A DNA stretch of 64,000 nucleotides from NCBI GenBank assembly GCA_946549035.1, contig CAMNQH010000001.1:1-64000 (forward strand), read 5' to 3'. The position numbers were made by a program, and so were the translations under genes. The notes beneath the pieces were generated by a model, which had not been told where the DNA came from, did no database searches, and saw only the letters and a list, made by a program, of their open reading frames with translations. This document shows positions 45,608 to 53,270 of this stretch, in pieces. The first letter of the stretch is position 1. Every line of letters starts with the position of its first letter. The DNA is from an uncultured Lachnospiraceae bacterium (GTDB lineage: Bacteria > Bacillota > Clostridia > Lachnospirales > Lachnospiraceae).

Positions 45608-48283
45608 TCACTGCTGTTTTTTCCCTCTAACACATAAAAACGCCATAATTTCATGGGCCAAAAGAGGAAAGGAGGCAAGCAGCAAGAGTCTTATCCATTC
45701 TCCCATCCCAAGGCACACCGTTCCGAAAGCCCCCACCAAAAACGGCTGCCTGGTCACTGCAAACTGGAGGAAAAATCCAAGAATACAGGCTAATATCATC
45801 AGCTTATTATCCTTATGGTTCATGCGAAATACGGATCTTCGAATATTTCGCATTCCTACCGCATGGAACAGCTGTGACATTCCCAGCACCGTAAATGCAT
45901 ACGTCTGGGCACGAATCAGAATCTCTTTTTGGGACAGCAATACAAGAAAATGCTCCAAGGCTAGCTCTCCATGGCTTGCTTTTATAATGCCATAAGGAAG
46001 CATCAGAAAAGCAGTCAGGCTTATAGCCGCGATCAAAATCCCATAAAAGCAGGTACAGGCCAATCCTCCTCCCGCAAACAAGCTGTCGTTTGATTTTCTC
46101 GGGGGATTTTTCATCAGGCTGGCGCCGTCGTTTTTGTCCACACCCAATGCCAAAGCCGGAAGAGAATCTGTAATCAGATTAATCCAAAGGATATGGCTGG
46201 ATTTCAAAGGTGAGGCCAATCCCAAAAGCACCGCTACAAACATGGTCATAATCTCTCCCAGATTGGAGGACAGCAAAAAAATCACGGATTTTTTTATATT
46301 TTCATATACTCCTCGTCCCTCTTCCATGGCCTTTTCAATGGTGGCAAAATTATCGTCTGTGAGAATCATATCCGCCGCCTGCTTTGCCACATCCGTTCCG
46401 GTCATGCCCATAGCAATCCCTACATCCGCCGCTTTCAAGGAAGGCGCATCATTTACTCCGTCTCCGGTCATGGCGACAATATGTCCCAATTCCTGAAACC
46501 CCTTCACTATACGAACCTTATGCTCTGGGGAGACCCGGGCAAATACCCGGGTGTAGGGCAGACGTTCCAGCAGCCCTTCCTGGGAAAGTCTCTGTAATTC
46601 TTCTCCCGCCATACATTGGCTTGGATGGTTTACAATCCCAAGCTGGCTGGCAATGGCAAACCCTGTATCCACATGATCTCCGGTAATCATCACGGTGCCC
46701 ACTCCGGCGGTTTTAAATTTTGCCACTGCCTGGGCCGCTTCCGGCCTGGCCGGATCCTTCATTCCCACCATCCCTACAAACGTCAGCTCTTCCTCCACCG
46801 GGTTTTGTCCTCCTTCCCGTTTGGCCAGAGCCAAAGTCCGCAGAGCGTTCCCGGACATATCCGCCTGAGCCCTTCGAATCTGCTCCCTATGTATAGCGGT
46901 AACAGACACCGCGATTCCATCTATCAAAATTCTGCTACATTTTTTGATTACTTCATCAGGGGCTCCTTTGGTAAAAGTCACGGCCCCTTGTCCGCTTTGA
47001 TGATAGGTAGACATCATTTTCCGCCGAGAGTCAAAGGGAAGCTCCTTTACCCGGGGGGATAGCTGCTCCAATTCCTGGCGATGAAGGCCGAACCCCTCCG
47101 CCAAATCCAGCAGCGCCAATTCTGTGGGATCACCAATCCGGCTCTCATACGTCAGTACCGCGTCATTACACAAGGTCATACCCCGCAGCAGCTCACTGTG
47201 AAGCTTCATTTCTATCTGATTTCTTCCGTACAGCTCTCCATTCATGTAACAGACTTCCACTGTCATTTTATTCTGAGTCAATGTTCCTGTCTTATCGGAG
47301 CATACCACACTCACAGCCCCAAGGGTTTCCACAGAAGGAAGCCTGCGGATAATCGTATTTACCTTTACCATGCGCGTTACGCTCAAGGCCAGACAAATGG
47401 TGACAACGGCTGGAAGCCCCTCTGGAACCGCGGCCACAGCCAAAGAAATTGCCGTAATTAACATTTCAAAAATGTTTCGTTTTTGAAGCACCGCGATCCC
47501 AAAAAGCAGAACGCAAAGCCCAAGAGATAAAAAACTTAACAGCCTGCCCAGCTCTCCCAGCCGTTTTTGCAGGGGTGTAGACTGGGTATGGCTTTCATTG
47601 ATTAAGGAAGCAATTTTTCCAATCTCCGTATCCATTCCTACTGCCGTTACCATACCCATGCCCCGCCCCTGGGTGACAATCGTTGACATATACGCCATAT
47701 TTTTCCGATCTCCCAAGGGCAGCTCTTTGTCTGCTCGTTGTCCCGGCAGAAAGGAAGCGTCTTTCTCTTGGGCCAATGCCTCCCCTGTCAATGCAGACTC
47801 CTCGATTCTCAATTCCTTAGTCTGAATCAAGCGCATATCCGCCGGTACCTGATTCCCAGCCTCCAGGCACACAATATCCCCCAGCGCCAGTTGAGAAGCC
47901 GGAATTTCGATCTCTCTGCCGCCCCGTATCACATACGCTTTTGGACTTGTAAGTTTTTTGAGGGAATCCAAAGCTTTTTGAGCTTTTCCTTCTTGCATCA
48001 GCCCTACCAGAGCATTTACGCACACCACCACCAGAATAATCACCGCGTCGCTGACTTCGTGCAAAAATAACGACACTGCGGCCGCTGCCAGAAGCACATA
48101 GATCAAAGGATCATTGAGCTGCTCCAAAAATGCTTCCGGCGCCGACTTTTTTCTGGCTTCTTTCAACTGGTTTGTCCCGTTTTTCTCAAGGCGCCTTTGA
48201 GCCTGCGCTTCTGTCAGACCATTTTTTTCATCGCTGTCTAACATGACAGCAGTATCATGGACGCTTTTATATACAAACATCAT
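45608..48283 (-). CDS. P-type calcium-transporting ATPase
   Basis: An 891-residue P2-type ATPase. The phosphorylation motif is CSDKTGTLTQNKMT, with the hinge MTGDGVNDAPSLKAADVG. Ca2+ site residues of SERCA-like pumps are present: PEGLPA in helix 4, NLGEI in helix 5 and NLITDSLPALALG in helix 6. There are about ten membrane helices and an N-terminal cation-ATPase domain (LTEAQAQRRLEKNG). It exports Ca2+ at the cost of ATP. Ca2+ is accumulated with dipicolinate in spores, so its location between spoVAC and spoVAD is suggestive, not proof. The start is GTG 48289, ATG 48283 or ATG 48280; AAAGGAG sits best for the ATGs. Confidence 0.9.
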   Translation of the reverse strand: MMFVYKSVHDTAVMLDSDEKNGLTEAQAQRRLEKNGTNQLKEARKKSAPEAFLEQLNDPLIYVLLAAAAVSLFLHEVSDAVIILVVVCVNALVGLMQEGKAQKALDSLKKLTSPKAYVIRGGREIEIPASQLALGDIVCLEAGNQVPADMRLIQTKELRIEESALTGEALAQEKDASFLPGQRADKELPLGDRKNMAYMSTIVTQGRGMGMVTAVGMDTEIGKIASLINESHTQSTPLQKRLGELGRLLSFLSLGLCVLLFGIAVLQKRNIFEMLITAISLAVAAVPEGLPAVVTICLALSVTRMVKVNTIIRRLPSVETLGAVSVVCSDKTGTLTQNKMTVEVCYMNGELYGRNQIEMKLHSELLRGMTLCNDAVLTYESRIGDPTELALLDLAEGFGLHRQELEQLSPRVKELPFDSRRKMMSTYHQSGQGAVTFTKGAPDEVIKKCSRILIDGIAVSVTAIHREQIRRAQADMSGNALRTLALAKREGGQNPVEEELTFVGMVGMKDPARPEAAQAVAKFKTAGVGTVMITGDHVDTGFAIASQLGIVNHPSQCMAGEELQRLSQEGLLERLPYTRVFARVSPEHKVRIVKGFQELGHIVAMTGDGVNDAPSLKAADVGIAMGMTGTDVAKQAADMILTDDNFATIEKAMEEGRGVYENIKKSVIFLLSSNLGEIMTMFVAVLLGLASPLKSSHILWINLITDSLPALALGVDKNDGASLMKNPPRKSNDSLFAGGGLACTCFYGILIAAISLTAFLMLPYGIIKASHGELALEHFLVLLSQKEILIRAQTYAFTVLGMSQLFHAVGMRNIRRSVFRMNHKDNKLMILACILGFFLQFAVTRQPFLVGAFGTVCLGMGEWIRLLLLASFPLLAHEIMAFLCVRGKKQQ

Positions 48284-48461
48284 CCCCACTCCTTTGCCCG
48301 TTTATCCTGGGACAATCTGAAACATGTCCTAAGAAAAACTTATGCCGGGGACAAGAAGATTATGTTTCCGGATACGGATTTTCCTTAAAAATATATTTTC
48401 TTTTTCCAAAAAAAATGTTATGATTGCTACAAAGTATTAGGGATGATTGGAGGATCACACA

Positions 48462-48830
48462 ATGACAAACAGAGAGCTTATTTTGAAATTTTATGATGAG
48501 GTTTTTAACAACTGGGATTTGTCCCATCTGGACGACTATATGCTGGACAACTACAAGCAGCACAACCCCGATGTACCTGAGGGAAAAGAAGGCTTTAAGG
48601 TATTTGCCGAAAAGTTCCTGTCCATGAAGCCTCACATGGACATCGCTAAAATCGTCTGTGAAGACGACATGGTAGTGGTATTTTTTAAATGTACCATGGG
48701 CGCCAACGGTATGGAAAATAAAGTTTTTGATATGTACCGCATTGAAAACGGCAAGCTGGCGGAGCACTGGGACTGCGTACAACATGATATCGGCGGTATC
48801 CAGCCAGTAAATGGGAATGGATTATTTTAA
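48462..48830 (+). CDS. NTF2-like/SnoaL-like small protein
   Basis: A 122-residue single-domain protein with the NTF2-like fold pattern: an N-terminal helix (ELILKFYDEVFNNWDLSHLDDYM), QHNPDVPEGKEGFKVFAEKFL, and strands ending YRIENGKLAEHWDCVQ, typical of the SnoaL-like group that includes small isomerases and hydrolases as well as proteins without known activity. GGAGG is 8 bases before ATG 48462. It is the only plus-strand gene between the split spoVA genes. Substrate unknown. Confidence 0.8.
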   Translation: MTNRELILKFYDEVFNNWDLSHLDDYMLDNYKQHNPDVPEGKEGFKVFAEKFLSMKPHMDIAKIVCEDDMVVVFFKCTMGANGMENKVFDMYRIENGKLAEHWDCVQHDIGGIQPVNGNGLF

Positions 48831-48859
48831 TACGCAATGTTTTTCCTAAAGATTTAATA

Positions 48860-48885
48860 AAGAATCCGGCCAAGCCGGATTCTTT
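48860..48885. terminator. hairpin terminator
   Basis: GAATCCGGC, CAA loop, GCCGGATTC, with TTT after it; the same stem as the typA terminator at 31880. Confidence 0.7.
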
Positions 48886-48944
48886 GCCTAAAGCGGGCCT
48901 TTGGCGGCATAATTTTTTCCTGCCGCCGCAGCCCCCGCTATTTT

Positions 48945-49745
48945 TTATGGACGAAGTCCCAAACCACCTTCTAATGTAATCGTCTCTCCCGTCATAAACT
49001 TGAAATCCGGGGAAGCCAGCTGTACACAGACACGGCCGATTTCCAATTCCGAATCCCCCAAATGTCCCATAGGCGGAATATGAACATTCTTCTCATAGGC
49101 GTCGGGATATGCTTTCTGGAACTGCTCCAACTGCGCTGTCCAGGCCAGCGGGCATACCACATTCACATTGATCCCGTCTTTGCCCCATTCAGTGGCAGCT
49201 ACACGGGTTAATCCACGGATTCCCTCTTTGGCCGCCGCGTAAGCGCATTGTCCGTAATTGCCAAACAAACCTGCTCCGGAAGCAAAATTAATCACGGAAC
49301 CTTTGCTTTTAGCCAAATACGGATAGCATGCCTGCATATAGTAAAACGCCGCATAAAGTCCGGAATACAATGCCAGATCGAACTGCTCTGTCGTATGGTC
49401 AGCCAAAGTAACCCCAGAAGCCGAGGCCTGGGCATTGTTAATCAAGACGTCAATTCCGCCAAAGGTATCCACCGTCTGCTTTACTACATTTTCCACTACG
49501 GATTTATTATCCGCTCCGGCAGCAACATCCGCCTGAACCCAGAGAACCTTTACGCCATACTCTCGCTCCAATTCCTCTTTGGCGTCCTCCAGCTTCTTTA
49601 TGTTCCTTCCGGTGATAACCAGGTTGGCGCCTTCCTTTGCATAAGCTGTGGCAATGCCGTACCCGATGGAACCGCATCTGCCGTCACTCAAAACGGCCCT
49701 TCCTGCACCCGTAATAATTACTGTCTTTCCACTGAAATTTCCCAT
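48945..49745 (-). CDS. short-chain dehydrogenase/reductase
   Basis: A 266-residue SDR with a Rossmann fold. The cofactor loop is unusually long: TGAGRAVLSDGRCGSIGYG instead of the compact TGxxxGxG. Further motifs: ADVAAGADNKS, the NNA motif in DVLINNAQASA, active-site Ser in FASGAGLFGN, and the Tyr-x3-Lys in CAYAAAKEGIRG. The end FMTGETITLEGGLGLRP is the usual SDR C-terminus. GAAGGGAG precedes ATG 49745; the open frame extends to 49811. The substrate cannot be read; some Lachnospiraceae SDRs act on steroids and bile acids, but nothing here shows that. It is the last gene before spoVAC on this strand. Confidence 0.85.
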   Translation of the reverse strand: MGNFSGKTVIITGAGRAVLSDGRCGSIGYGIATAYAKEGANLVITGRNIKKLEDAKEELEREYGVKVLWVQADVAAGADNKSVVENVVKQTVDTFGGIDVLINNAQASASGVTLADHTTEQFDLALYSGLYAAFYYMQACYPYLAKSKGSVINFASGAGLFGNYGQCAYAAAKEGIRGLTRVAATEWGKDGINVNVVCPLAWTAQLEQFQKAYPDAYEKNVHIPPMGHLGDSELEIGRVCVQLASPDFKFMTGETITLEGGLGLRP

Positions 49746-49863
49746 GATCTTCTCCCTTCTGCTGCATGGTTCTTGAAATTGCTTTTCTCTTGCAGCCTGC
49801 AGGCTGTACACTGCATTATGCTTACAATATACCCTTTTTCATGAGACAAGTCAATCCGGTTTC

Positions 49864-50331
49864 TTAAAACACCCCAAAACACTTCCCAATCCAATACCCC
49901 AGCCCCAGCACCCAACTGGTAAAAATCCCATACAAAATCACCGGCCCTGCAATCGTAAAAATTTTACACCCAATCCCAAACACCTGTCCTTCTTTCTTAA
50001 ATTCAATCGCCGGAGCAGCCACAGAATTTGCAAATCCGGTAATCGGCACCAAAGCCCCAGCTCCGCCCCACTTTGCAATGGAAGGATAAATATTTAGCCC
50101 TGTTAAAAATATACTGGAAAAAATCAAAATAATGCTATTCCAGGAGCCTGCCGTCTCTTTGTCTAATCCCATATTTCCTGCAATATTCAAAATCACCTGT
50201 CCAATGGTGCAGATGATTCCTCCAACCAAAAAGGCCTTCGCCATATTCGCCCACAGGGAATGGGTGGGCGTCACCTGTTTTACATATTCGTTATATTCCT
50301 GTTGCTGTTGCTGCTGTTCTTCCTTCGTCAT
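49864..50331 (-). CDS. spoVAC: stage V sporulation protein AC
   Basis: A 155-residue membrane protein, the mechanosensitive-type pore component of the SpoVA complex in Bacillus. After a Gln-rich start (KEEQQQQQQEYNEYV) come PTHSLWANMAKAFLVGGIICTIGQ, IYPSIAKWGGAGALVPITGFANS and IEFKKEGQVFGIGCKIFTIAGPVILYGI, all family landmarks. AAGGAGACAAGG precedes ATG 50331. It is the fourth gene after sigF (small ORF, spoVAA, spoVAB, spoVAC). The next spoVA genes are 6 kb downstream. Confidence 0.93.
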   Translation of the reverse strand: MTKEEQQQQQQEYNEYVKQVTPTHSLWANMAKAFLVGGIICTIGQVILNIAGNMGLDKETAGSWNSIILIFSSIFLTGLNIYPSIAKWGGAGALVPITGFANSVAAPAIEFKKEGQVFGIGCKIFTIAGPVILYGIFTSWVLGLGYWIGKCFGVF

Positions 50332-50381
50332 TCCTTGTCTCCTTTCACATTTCATGCAGCCCGAATTTCCTTGCTGCCGCC

Positions 50382-50804
50382 TTATTTTGCCATATGGTTT
50401 GCATAAAAATAAAAGGCCCCCGCCATTTTCCCCAAAGCCATGGCTACAAGCACCCAATTCTGTCCTTCCTTCATCTTTGTCCTGCGAAACATAATAGGGA
50501 AGGTATTAAGAATCTCCGCCAAGGCCACAGCCAGGCAGCCTGTATAAATCCCTGCAGACAACCCGAAAATATATAGCAGAGTCCTTCCCAATGGCAGGGG
50601 AAATTCAAAAATCGATATGAGATTCCCACAGACCCCGCCTAAAAAAATTGCATTTTCATAGGTGAGAATATGGCTGTTCGTGCGGCTTTTTGCTGCAAAC
50701 CGGGGAATCATCCCTAAGGATATCACAAAGGCAAATACAGCCCCCGATATGGCAAAGCCGCCGGCCAATCCCAAAAATCCCAACATGATTTCCTTAGCCC
50801 ACAT
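50382..50804 (-). CDS. spoVAB: stage V sporulation protein AB
   Basis: A 140-residue protein with about four membrane helices. Typical stretches: LGFLGLAGGFAISGAVFAFVISL, IPRFAAKSRTNSHILTYENAI, GVCGNLISIFEFPLPLG and AGIYTGCLAVALAEILNTFPI. The start ATG 50804 overlaps the end of spoVAA by 11 bases; upstream AAAGG lies inside spoVAA. A spoVA-operon component whose individual role is unclear. Confidence 0.9.
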   Translation of the reverse strand: MWAKEIMLGFLGLAGGFAISGAVFAFVISLGMIPRFAAKSRTNSHILTYENAIFLGGVCGNLISIFEFPLPLGRTLLYIFGLSAGIYTGCLAVALAEILNTFPIMFRRTKMKEGQNWVLVAMALGKMAGAFYFYANHMAK

Positions 50805-51435
50805 CGTTCTTTGTACCTTTCCTGCCGCAATTTTCAATAAATGTGGTATCTACGTCTTGTTCGTACATCCGCATCTGCACCTGCATAGGCGTAGGATCGT
50901 GAGTCACCTTCTTGCGTCCAAAATGGTTAAAAAAGATTAAAATCCCCAGGCCCAGGCCAATGGAATAGCAAACCTCCAGGGAGGTAAACCCATTGGATGG
51001 TTCCCCTGTTACCTGCTGATAAAACTTCGCAAATACGTCTGCTACTCCCACATCGTTATTAAAGGTCATAATTGTAAATGCCGAGCCAAAAAAGATTAAA
51101 ATACACAAGAGAGAGGCTTTCAAATAGCCCAGCCATTTCGGCTCCTCTGTGGGAATATATTCCAGTACAAAATCCGGCTCCCCAATATTTTCCACCTCCA
51201 AATTGGGATATTCCTTCCCAATGAGCTGAATCACTTTTAAGACAGAAAACACCGCTATGGACTGTTTTTCCTTTTTACCGGAAATTGGTTCCCGAAATTG
51301 ATATACTTTCATGGTTTTCAGCTTATTCACCACAGCCTCGTTGGTACAAGTCAAGCTGGCAATATCCTTTAAGGTAACTCCCGGCGTTGTTACCTTCACA
51401 TTCCGCTCAATACTAATATATAAGATTTCGCTCAT
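50794..51435 (-). CDS. spoVAA: stage V sporulation protein AA
   Basis: A 213-residue protein: a cytosolic N-terminal half (MSEILYISIERNV; EPISGKKEKQSIAVFSVLKV) with a DIASL...VVNKL pattern, then two membrane helices (about 105-125 and 155-172). Size and arrangement match SpoVAA. Its ATG overlaps the stop of the preceding 58-residue ORF (ATGA), so it is translationally coupled to it. Expected forespore expression with the rest of the spoVA genes. Confidence 0.88.
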   Translation of the reverse strand: MSEILYISIERNVKVTTPGVTLKDIASLTCTNEAVVNKLKTMKVYQFREPISGKKEKQSIAVFSVLKVIQLIGKEYPNLEVENIGEPDFVLEYIPTEEPKWLGYLKASLLCILIFFGSAFTIMTFNNDVGVADVFAKFYQQVTGEPSNGFTSLEVCYSIGLGLGILIFFNHFGRKKVTHDPTPMQVQMRMYEQDVDTTFIENCGRKGTKNDVG

Positions 51436-51608
51436 TCCAGGCCCTCATTTCTGCCGCCTCCTGCCAACATCTCCTCTTCCTGACGCACCAGCGTCCCTTC
51501 CGTAATCTCCGTGTGATCCTGTACATAATTCAGGTAATAGAATATACCGCCCACAATAGCCAGAATCAGCAGGGACAGCAGGCACATCCGGTATAATTTA
51601 TGACTCAT
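51432..51608 (-). CDS. 58-residue single-pass membrane protein upstream of spoVAA
   Basis: A small open frame between sigF and spoVAA, from ATG 51608 to TGA at 51434-51432. AAGGAAGTGA is 4-5 bases before the ATG. The protein has an N-terminal membrane helix (CLLSLLILAIVGGIFYYLNY) and an acidic tail (EGTLVRQEEEMLAGGG). Its stop overlaps the spoVAA start by 3 bases, indicating translational coupling. I do not recognise the family. Position in the sigF-spoVA block suggests a sporulation role, perhaps as a partner of the SpoVA membrane proteins; this is inference. Confidence 0.75.
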   Translation of the reverse strand: MSHKLYRMCLLSLLILAIVGGIFYYLNYVQDHTEITEGTLVRQEEEMLAGGGRNEGLE

Positions 51609-51707
51609 ACGCTCACTTCCTTTTTATTCTTTGGGTGTAGTATGCGGATTTTTTCATAAATTATACAATCCTCAGTAGATAAAGGGCACGATCATTTTAG
51701 TAACTTT

Positions 51708-52427
51708 TTATCCTCCTGCCAATTTACGCAGATGAAGCAGAATTTTCTTTTCTAGACGACTCACCTGCACCTGACTTAATCCTAAGCTTTTTGCCACTTC
51801 CACCTGTGTTTTTTCCTGAAAATATCGTTGTACAATTAACTCCCGCTCCGTTCCCTCCAGCTGTGCCATCAACTGGGTCAAAAGCATTTGATCCAATAAT
51901 TTTTCATTTTCATTGCCTTTTTCCACAAGCCGGTCCGCCAGACAGACCTCATTCCCATCCGGCTGATAAATGGATTTATAAATAGATTCCACCTCCACGC
52001 TTGCCTCCAGAGCCATTACAATTTCCTCACGCCGGATTCCGGTAGCTTCTTCCAGCTCCAGCAGGGTAACATCTCTCCCCAGCTCCTTCTGCAGGCGGCT
52101 TCTGGTTGCTGCAATTTTAGCTGCGCACTCCTTTAATCCCCGGCTGACCTTCAACATACCGTCGTCTCTCAAAAAACGTTTAATCTCGCCGGTAATCATA
52201 GGCACCGCATACGTGGAAAATTTTACCTCAAAAGCGGTATCAAACTTGTCAATGGCCTTCATCAATCCGATACTTCCGATTTGAAACAAGTCTTCTAAAT
52301 CGTATCCCCGGTTTTCAAACCGCTTTACAATGCTCCATACCAGCCCCAAATTATTCTGTACCAGCTTGTCCCTCGCTTCTTTATCTCCTCTGTGCGACTG
52401 TTCGATCAAAGCGATGGTCTCTTCCAT
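51708..52427 (-). CDS. sigF: sporulation sigma factor F
   Basis: A 239-residue sigma-70 factor, the first compartment-specific regulator of the forespore. Region 2: LVQNNLGLVWSIVKRF, GYDLEDLFQIGSIGLMKAIDKFD, FSTYAVPMITGEIKRFLRDDG. Region 3: RGLKECAAKIAATRSRLQKE. Region 4: RELIVQRYFQEKTQVEVAKS with LGLSQVQVSRLEKKIL as the DNA-binding part. Order spoIIAA-spoIIAB-sigF is canonical, with 3 bases between spoIIAB and sigF. SpoIIAB holds it inactive until SpoIIAA is dephosphorylated. Confidence 0.96.
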   Translation of the reverse strand: MEETIALIEQSHRGDKEARDKLVQNNLGLVWSIVKRFENRGYDLEDLFQIGSIGLMKAIDKFDTAFEVKFSTYAVPMITGEIKRFLRDDGMLKVSRGLKECAAKIAATRSRLQKELGRDVTLLELEEATGIRREEIVMALEASVEVESIYKSIYQPDGNEVCLADRLVEKGNENEKLLDQMLLTQLMAQLEGTERELIVQRYFQEKTQVEVAKSLGLSQVQVSRLEKKILLHLRKLAGG

Positions 52428-52430
52428 GTC

Positions 52431-52853
52431 TCATGCCCTTTCAATTCTTTTTTTCATGGTAACACGGGTTCCCTGATTTACAGCCGACGCTACCCACACC
52501 TCGTCCATAAACGCCTCCATAAACGTAAATCCCATACCGGAACGTTCCAGATCCGGCTTTGTGGTATACAAAGGCTCCCGGGCTTTGTCAATATCCGAAA
52601 TCCCCTTTCCATTGTCAATCACACAAATTTCCACATCCTGCCCGTCTATTTCACAAGTAATCCACACTTTTCCTTCTTTCTGGTCGTACCCATGGATAAT
52701 TGCATTGGTCACCGCTTCCGATACCGCAGTTTTAATATCCGCCAGTTCGTCCACCGTAGGATTTAATCCGGCAATAAACGCTCCTACGGCAACCCTGGCA
52801 AATCCTTCATTTTCTGATTGGGATGAAAATTCCATTTTCATTTCTTTTTTCAC
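52431..52853 (-). CDS. spoIIAB: anti-sigma F factor SpoIIAB
   Basis: A 140-residue kinase-type anti-sigma factor. It binds sigma F and phosphorylates SpoIIAA. GHKL ATPase motifs are visible: the N box VSEAVTNAIIHGY, the G1 box VIDNGKGI, and GMGFTFMEAFMD. The start is GTG 52853, spaced well after GGAGGAGGAGCAA, near the end of spoIIAA. Length matches the family. Confidence 0.95.
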   Translation of the reverse strand: MKKEMKMEFSSQSENEGFARVAVGAFIAGLNPTVDELADIKTAVSEAVTNAIIHGYDQKEGKVWITCEIDGQDVEICVIDNGKGISDIDKAREPLYTTKPDLERSGMGFTFMEAFMDEVWVASAVNQGTRVTMKKRIERA

Positions 52854-52866
52854 TTGCTCCTCCTCC

Positions 52867-53175
52867 TTACAGCATCACTTCAATAATTTTATGTAACCCG
52901 GATACCTGAAAAATTTTCTGTATTTGCTGGTTTAAATGAACCGCCAGGGCTTGTCCTCCGGCAAATTTTAAGTTCCTGCATCTGCCCAGAATCACGCCAA
53001 TCCCGGAGCTGTCCATAAATACCGTATCCTGAAAATCAAATACAATACTGCGTACCGGGTATTTTATCAGCAGCGCATCTGTCTCCTGGCGCAACGTCTC
53101 CGCAGAATGATGGTCTAATTCCTTTGGCATCTGCACCCGCAGCGTACCTGTCTCACGCTCAAACTTATGCTCCAT
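52867..53175 (-). CDS. spoIIAA: anti-sigma F factor antagonist SpoIIAA
   Basis: A 102-residue STAS-domain protein. The phosphorylated serine is Ser57 in the conserved FMDSSGIGVILGR. When dephosphorylated by SpoIIE it displaces sigma F from SpoIIAB. GGAGGGAAAGG precedes the ATG. It is the first gene of the sigF operon; a sigma-H type promoter would be expected upstream, but I could not recognise one in 53176-53270. Confidence 0.95.
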   Translation of the reverse strand: MEHKFERETGTLRVQMPKELDHHSAETLRQETDALLIKYPVRSIVFDFQDTVFMDSSGIGVILGRCRNLKFAGGQALAVHLNQQIQKIFQVSGLHKIIEVML

Positions 53176-53216
53176 AACCTTTCCCTCCTTCTATTAGGTT
53201 TCCCTATGAAATAAAT

Positions 53217-53244
53217 AAAAGACGCCAAATATTGACGTCTTTTG
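53217..53244 (-). terminator. terminator after the TPR gene
   Basis: AAAAGACG and CGTCTTTT flank a short loop; on the minus strand TTTTATTT follows. It separates the TPR gene from the sigF operon. Confidence 0.75.
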
Positions 53245-53270
53245 TAAGTGACATTATAAAATTCTTTCTG

